DNA of 10,738 nucleotides, taken from the NCBI GenBank assembly GCA_031273965.1, contig JAISQX010000172.1, forward strand, positions 1 through 10,738. The letters run 5' to 3'. This document shows, one piece after another, positions 7,479 through 10,738 of the stretch. The first letter of the stretch is position 1, and each line of letters begins with the position of its first letter. The notes under the pieces are model-generated. The model was not told the origin of the DNA and did no database searches. It saw only the letters and a list, made by a program, of their open reading frames with translations. The DNA comes from Clostridiales bacterium. GTDB lineage: Bacteria; Bacillota; Clostridia; Christensenellales; JAISNN01. A program made the translations under genes and the position numbers.

Positions 7479-9353
7479 ATGCATATTGCACGGCATTATG
7501 ATTGTATTGTGATAGGAGCGGGACATGCGGGGACGGAAGCCGCTCTTGCTTCGGCGAGATTGGGGATAAAAACATTGATATTGACTATGAGTCCGGACTC
7601 CATAGCCTTTTTGGCGTGCAATCCGAACATCGGAGGCACGTCAAAAGCGCAGCTGGTAAGAGAGGTCGATGCTTTAGGCGGAGAAATGGGAGTTGCCGCC
7701 GACAAGGCGACTATTCAACTAAAGCTTTTGAACGGAGCAAAAGGCGCGGCTGTGCGCAGCCTAAGAGGGCAGGTTGATAAGAGGTTGTATCACGACATTA
7801 TAAAAAAGACATTGGAGGACGAGCCGAATTTAACTATTCTGGAAGGCGAAGCCGTAAAGATAATCTCGGACGGAAGCCGTATAAAAGGAATAAAAACTGC
7901 GACGGGAGCGGAGTTTTATTGCGAAGCTCTGGTACTTGCCACGGGGGTGTATCTTAATTCGGGAATAATAATAGGCGAATATACAAAAAAATCCGGACCC
8001 GCAGGCTTTTTCCCCGCGGACGGCGGATTGAGCGACGCGCTAAGGGAATGCGGTATAGAGATTAGACGCTTCAAAACGGGCACTCCTCCGCGCATACATA
8101 AAAGAAGTATAGATTTTTCTAAGATGCAAATACAGGAAGGCGAACGCGGAATATGCCGATTTTCATTTTTAAACGACTACTGTGAGGATGAAGGACAAGC
8201 GCTATGCCATTTAACTTATACGACTAAAGAGACGAGTGAAATCATCCGTCAAAATATATCGCGCTCTCCTATGTATAATGGAAGCATAGAAGGTATAGGG
8301 CCGCGTTATTGCCCGTCTATAGAGGACAAAATAATGAGGTTTTCGGATAAGGAGCGCCACCAGATTTTTATTGAGCCCGAAGGAATTTTTACAAATGAAA
8401 TGTATGTTCAGGGCATGAGCAGCTCGCTTCCGTCCGACGTGCAGGAAAAGGTCTTGCATTCGATTATAGGACTGGAGCGCGCCGAGATAATACGTTATGC
8501 GTACGCTATAGAATACGATTGTTTAAATCCCGAACAGCTTTTGCCTTCTCTCGCCGTCAAGCACCTAAAAGGACTGTTCGCCGCGGGGCAACTAAACGGC
8601 ACAAGCGGCTATGAGGAAGCGGCGGCGCAAGGCGTTATAGCCGGAATAAACGCGGCGTTATATATAAAGGGAGAAGAACCGTTTATTTTGAAAAGGCATG
8701 AGGCATATATAGGCGTTTTGATAGACGACGTTGTGACGAAAGGCACAAACGAGCCTTACAGAATGATGACGGCGCGCGCGGAGTACCGCCTTTCGCTCAG
8801 ACAGGATAACGCCGATACGAGATTGACGGCAAAGGGCAGGGCGATCGGGCTTGTGAGCGACGAGAGGTATGAGAGATACCTTAAAAAGCAAAAAGAGCTA
8901 AAAGAAATATTTTTTAAAGCCGAAAAGACTATTTCACCCGACAAAGCGTTGGAAAAGCTATTTGAGCGCAAAGGCGCGCCGTATGCCATAAGGGGCTATA
9001 CGATAAAAGAATTGCTGAAAAGACCCGAATTTGGCTTTTTTGACATTAACTCGGTGACCGGTGAATTTTTGGAATATTCGAAAGCGGCGTTAGCCGAAGC
9101 GGAAGCCGAATTGAAGTACGGCGGCTATATAGAAAAACAAGCGAACGAAATAAAGAATTATTTAAAAGCCGAGAATCGTCCCATACCTTTGGACGTCGAT
9201 TACTCAAAGATAGACGGCTTGCGTTTGGAAGCGCGTCAAAAACTCGAAAAAATCCGTCCTTTATCCATAGGACAGGCTATGCGCATCTCGGGAGTGTCTC
9301 CGGCGGACATAAGCGTTTTGATGATTAGGCTTGCCGTTTTATCAAAAGCGTAA
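7479..9353 (+). CDS. mnmG: tRNA uridine 5-carboxymethylaminomethyl modification enzyme MnmG (GidA)
   Basis: MnmG is the FAD- and NADH-dependent partner of MnmE in U34 modification. The 624-residue product has the usual length of the long (standard) MnmG form. The N-terminal dinucleotide fold carries GAGHAGTE (13-20); the conserved cysteines are Cys47 in LACNPNIGG and Cys278 in the signature GPRYCPSIEDK (274-284); the second signature AGQLNGTSGYEEAAAQG lies at 369-385. The C-terminal helical domain that contacts MnmE and tRNA is present (about 550-624, with LSIGQAMRISGVSPADI). ATG 7479 is chosen over a GTG at 7431 because AAAGG lies 8 bases upstream and the N-terminus MHIARHYDCIVIGAGHAG matches the family. 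The gene is very likely cotranscribed with mnmE. The rsmG gene that commonly follows is not in this window. Confidence 0.97.
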   Translation: MHIARHYDCIVIGAGHAGTEAALASARLGIKTLILTMSPDSIAFLACNPNIGGTSKAQLVREVDALGGEMGVAADKATIQLKLLNGAKGAAVRSLRGQVDKRLYHDIIKKTLEDEPNLTILEGEAVKIISDGSRIKGIKTATGAEFYCEALVLATGVYLNSGIIIGEYTKKSGPAGFFPADGGLSDALRECGIEIRRFKTGTPPRIHKRSIDFSKMQIQEGERGICRFSFLNDYCEDEGQALCHLTYTTKETSEIIRQNISRSPMYNGSIEGIGPRYCPSIEDKIMRFSDKERHQIFIEPEGIFTNEMYVQGMSSSLPSDVQEKVLHSIIGLERAEIIRYAYAIEYDCLNPEQLLPSLAVKHLKGLFAAGQLNGTSGYEEAAAQGVIAGINAALYIKGEEPFILKRHEAYIGVLIDDVVTKGTNEPYRMMTARAEYRLSLRQDNADTRLTAKGRAIGLVSDERYERYLKKQKELKEIFFKAEKTISPDKALEKLFERKGAPYAIRGYTIKELLKRPEFGFFDINSVTGEFLEYSKAALAEAEAELKYGGYIEKQANEIKNYLKAENRPIPLDVDYSKIDGLRLEARQKLEKIRPLSIGQAMRISGVSPADISVLMIRLAVLSKA

Positions 9354-9358
9354 CGGAG

Positions 9359-9376
9359 AAAACCTTAGGTTTTTTT
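9359..9376 (+). terminator. Weak intrinsic terminator after mnmG
   Basis: A 6 bp stem, AAAACC (9359-9364) with GGTTTT (9368-9373), has a three-base loop and runs into a T-tract to 9376, six bases past the mnmG stop. Only two of the six pairs are G-C, so termination may be partial. It is the only candidate terminator close behind mnmG. Confidence 0.4.
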
Positions 9377-9568
9377 GTATAAGGAAGACGGGTATATTGG
9401 TCAAATTGCCGGAAGAAACGTTTTTTGTCGTTGCTTAAATATCTCTTTGCCGCTATTCGTCTCTTTTATCAATATCATAGTATCTATCGTTTTTTACGTC
9501 TTTTTTATCGGGGCGGAGCCGAATAGTTAAAGTAAGCCCCGCAAATTCGGATAAAAGTAATTTTATAC
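9377..9568. other. T-rich non-coding spacer upstream of the PH-domain gene promoter
   Basis: No credible gene is present. The plus strand is T-rich with recurring CGTTTTTT-type runs (about 9420, 9489 and 9500). A 25-codon minus-strand frame (9478-9401) lacks a ribosome binding site. The right end contains the interleaved inverted repeats listed at 9509-9550. A gene such as rsmG, often found behind mnmG, is absent. Confidence 0.5.
9509..9550. repeat. Two interleaved inverted repeats with pseudoknot topology
   Basis: CGGGGC (9509-9514) is complementary to GCCCCG (9536-9541), and CCGAAT (9519-9524) to ATTCGG (9545-9550). The order a-b-a'-b' is that of an H-type pseudoknot, with connectors of 4, 11 and 3 bases, or of two mutually exclusive hairpins. 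No T-run follows on either strand, so it is not a simple terminator. It ends 18 bases before the -35 box of the next promoter and so would be transcribed only by read-through from mnmG or from the opposite strand. At the DNA level it could instead be a protein-binding site. Confidence 0.5.
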
Positions 9569-9596
9569 TTGACAAAAACAGATTATGTGGTATAAT
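9569..9596 (+). promoter_or_regulatory. Strong sigma-A promoter of the PH-domain gene
   Basis: TTGACA (9569-9574) and TATAAT (9591-9596) are both perfect consensus hexamers with a 16 bp spacer containing TGTGG just before the -10 box. The predicted start of transcription is near 9603, leaving a leader of about 115 nt before the ATG at 9717. Confidence 0.85.
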
Positions 9597-9602
9597 TAAT
9601 AT

Positions 9603-9716
9603 AGTGCTTGGAGCGTAGGCGAAAAACCGACACTTCGGTTTGGGATACCGAATGCCGGGGCGAGAGTCAGACTCTTGTTTCGTCGACGTATATTTTTATA
9701 AACCGAGAGGGGATTT
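9603..9716 (+). promoter_or_regulatory. Structured 5' leader with mutually exclusive hairpins
   Basis: The leader can form AAACCGA (9624-9630) with TCGGTTT (9635-9641) around the loop CACT. The same TTCGGT (9634-9639) can instead pair with ACCGAA (9647-9652), so the two stems exclude each other. GCTTGG (9606-9611) could pair imperfectly with CCGGGGC (9655-9661) and close this into one compact domain. A second hairpin, CGAGAGT (9661-9667) with ACTCTTG (9671-9677) and loop CAG, is followed by a short TTT. A perfect palindrome CGTCGACG lies at 9681-9688. The ribosome binding site GAGAGGGG (9705-9712) follows. This is riboswitch- or attenuator-like in form, but I do not recognise a known class. 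Confidence 0.45.
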
Positions 9717-10217
9717 ATGGGGAAAGAGTCTTTTATAAAAAAGTCTTTGGATGATGACGAAAAAATTATTGCAATTGCCAGAATAACCAGATGGAAGTTC
9801 TTGAACGAGGTTTTGTGGGGGGTAGTTTTTGCATGTATAATTATCGCGGTGTTTTTTGTTTTTAACAAAAACATGATGATAGCGGGCGTCGTCGGAGGAG
9901 TGCTTCTTGCTTTTTGGATCATAAGGTCGTCCAAAGATTTATTGTACATTACGTTTACGATATTAAGCGTGACGACGAGGAAGCTTGTTTTTAAAACCGG
10001 ATTCATAAAAACCAGAGGAGTGGATATACCGTTGCGCAATATCGACAACGTACAGGTGTCTTATTCGTTCGTGGGCAAGATTTTTAACTTCGGAAAAATA
10101 AGAATAGAATCGAGAAGCGAGCCAGTCGAAGTTGATTGGGTCTATAACCCCACGAGATTTAAAAATCTCATCGACCGCGCGGCGCAAGGCTATGTCACCC
10201 AGCGTAAAATAATCTGA
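9717..10217 (+). CDS. Small membrane-anchored bacterial PH-domain protein (YdbS/DUF304-like)
   Basis: The 166-residue product starts with a short charged cytosolic segment (1-29), followed by a hairpin of two membrane helices (about 30-48 and 53-69). A bacterial pleckstrin-homology-like domain of the bPH_2 (YdbS-type) kind follows, about residues 78-155. The diagnostic part is LSVTTRKLVFKTGFI (83-97), then VDIPLRNIDNVQVSYS and GKIRIES, the strand pattern of this family. The molecular function of such proteins is mostly unknown; some affect envelope stress or antimicrobial-peptide sensitivity. It has its own consensus promoter and a long structured leader, with GAGAGGGG 4 bases before the ATG. 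It appears monocistronic, with a hairpin terminator 36 bases past the stop. The family call is confident; the role is not inferable from its neighbours. Confidence 0.85.
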   Translation: MGKESFIKKSLDDDEKIIAIARITRWKFLNEVLWGVVFACIIIAVFFVFNKNMMIAGVVGGVLLAFWIIRSSKDLLYITFTILSVTTRKLVFKTGFIKTRGVDIPLRNIDNVQVSYSFVGKIFNFGKIRIESRSEPVEVDWVYNPTRFKNLIDRAAQGYVTQRKII

Positions 10218-10252
10218 GGGCATCGCGGTAACGATATAATCTATAAAAAAAC

Positions 10253-10291
10253 AGCCGTTGTAAAGTATCATTTTAGAACGGCTATTATTAT
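10253..10291 (+). terminator. Hairpin terminator after the PH-domain gene
   Basis: AGCCGTT (10253-10259) pairs with AACGGCT (10277-10283), and after a G-G mismatch TAAA (10261-10264) pairs with TTTA (10272-10275), around a 7-base loop. On the plus strand the tail is ATTATTATAT, a moderate T content. On the minus strand the stem is followed by seven T (complement of 10246-10252 region), so it would stop transcription better from the right. It probably separates the PH-domain gene from the oxidoreductase gene. Confidence 0.6.
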
Positions 10292-10319
10292 ATAAGTCGG
10301 AGTGTAAAGGAACGAAAAC

Positions 10320-10738
10320 ATGAAAGTTGCAATTATCGGAGCCGGATCGCGAGGCGTTAACGTTTACGGCAATATTTTGACGGCGAACGGAGTGAGAATT
10401 TCCGCGGTCTGCGATATCGACAGACAAAAGGTTATAAATGCAAAAACGCGTTTTTCAATAGCCGAGGAAGCTTGTTTTTTTGACGAGGACAAGTTTTTTG
10501 AGGCTGGACAACTGGGAGACGGTTTAGTAATAGCGAGTATGGATCAAGACCATTACAGGCAGGCTATCAAGGCTATAAAAACCGGATATAAAAAAATTCT
10601 CTTGGAAAAGCCCGTGTCCGCCGTAAGAGGCGAAACCGAAGAAATCATAAAAGCCGCAAAAGAGAACGGCGTCGATATACTCGTTTGCCACGAGCTTAGA
10701 TATTCGGGATTTTATAAAACTATAAAAGAAGTCATAGA
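10320..10738 (+). CDS. Gfo/Idh/MocA-family NAD(P)-dependent oxidoreductase (5' part)
   Basis: The frame is open from the ATG at 10320 to the window end, giving 139 complete codons of what should be a protein of roughly 330-420 residues. The N-terminal dinucleotide-binding fold is clear: MKVAIIGAGSRG (1-12) with the GxGxxG turn, an acidic residue at the end of the second strand (AVCDID, 29-34), and the family signature EKP (96-98) in ILLEKPVS, whose lysine is conserved. LVCHELRYSGFYKTIKE (121-137) matches the start of the second half of the fold in relatives. Family members oxidise or reduce sugars, inositols or related metabolites; the substrate cannot be told from this part. AAAGGA ends 8 bases before the ATG. 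A -10-like TATTAT overlaps the tail of the preceding terminator, but no clear -35 box was found. The 3' end is cut by the window edge. Confidence 0.9.
   Translation, partial: MKVAIIGAGSRGVNVYGNILTANGVRISAVCDIDRQKVINAKTRFSIAEEACFFDEDKFFEAGQLGDGLVIASMDQDHYRQAIKAIKTGYKKILLEKPVSAVRGETEEIIKAAKENGVDILVCHELRYSGFYKTIKEVI

Noticed and set aside
9401..9478. 25-codon minus-strand frame in the spacer after mnmG
   Set aside because: It has no ribosome binding site or promoter and no recognised family, and such a length is expected by chance in T-rich DNA.
9603..9716. Assignment of the leader to a named riboswitch class (c-di-AMP, THF, fluoride, purine, T-box considered)
   Set aside because: Short stretches look similar to parts of some classes, but the conserved core motifs of each are missing, so no class is claimed.
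9963..10427. 154-codon minus-strand frame spanning the PH-domain and oxidoreductase genes
   Set aside because: It overlaps two plus-strand genes with clear family motifs and runs across a hairpin terminator.

Overview
The window looks like chromosomal DNA of a moderately AT-rich bacterium of the Bacillota (Clostridia-like), probably from a lineage without close model relatives. The signs are consensus sigma-A promoters (TTGACA/TATAAT with 16-17 bp spacers), AGGAG-type ribosome binding sites, the pth-mfd gene pair, MnmE/MnmG of the Gram-positive type, a YczE/YitT-type membrane protein and a bacterial PH-domain protein. No rRNA, tRNA, CRISPR array, phage, transposase or secretion island was seen.

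Layout. Bases 1-464 hold no convincing gene but carry two minus-strand intrinsic terminators. Bases 465-1472 (minus) encode a YczE/YitT-like integral membrane protein with an unusual low-complexity N-terminal extension containing about three short repeats. It is divergent from pth, and the two genes have back-to-back consensus promoters in 1504-1615. Then follow pth (1634-2185) and mfd (2231-5668), probably one transcription unit. A gap of about 280 bases follows, with a possible promoter and a hairpin in the leader. Next comes the tRNA wobble-uridine modification pair mnmE (5949-7400) and mnmG (7479-9353). A second non-coding stretch (9354-9716) contains two interleaved inverted repeats, a near-perfect promoter and a leader of about 115 nt with mutually exclusive hairpins. 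It leads to a small membrane-anchored PH-domain protein (9717-10217). A hairpin terminator separates that gene from the 5' part of a Gfo/Idh/MocA-family NAD(P)-dependent oxidoreductase (10320 to the window end).

How the genes work together. Most are housekeeping genes of translation and genome maintenance. Pth recycles peptidyl-tRNA, Mfd removes stalled RNA polymerase and recruits nucleotide excision repair, and MnmE with MnmG form the heterocomplex that installs the (carboxymethyl)aminomethyl group at U34 of certain tRNAs. The mnmEG pair lacks its usual Bacillota partners here: yidC/jag are not upstream and rsmG is not downstream. I see no clear new multi-gene system. The best leads are RNA-level (the 9509-9550 element, the 9603-9716 leader and the mnmE leader hairpin) and protein-level (the extension on the membrane protein and an insertion of about 25 residues in the MnmE G domain). 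Start codons were moved from the longest ORF to internal ATGs in four genes because of promoters and ribosome binding sites, as noted per entry.
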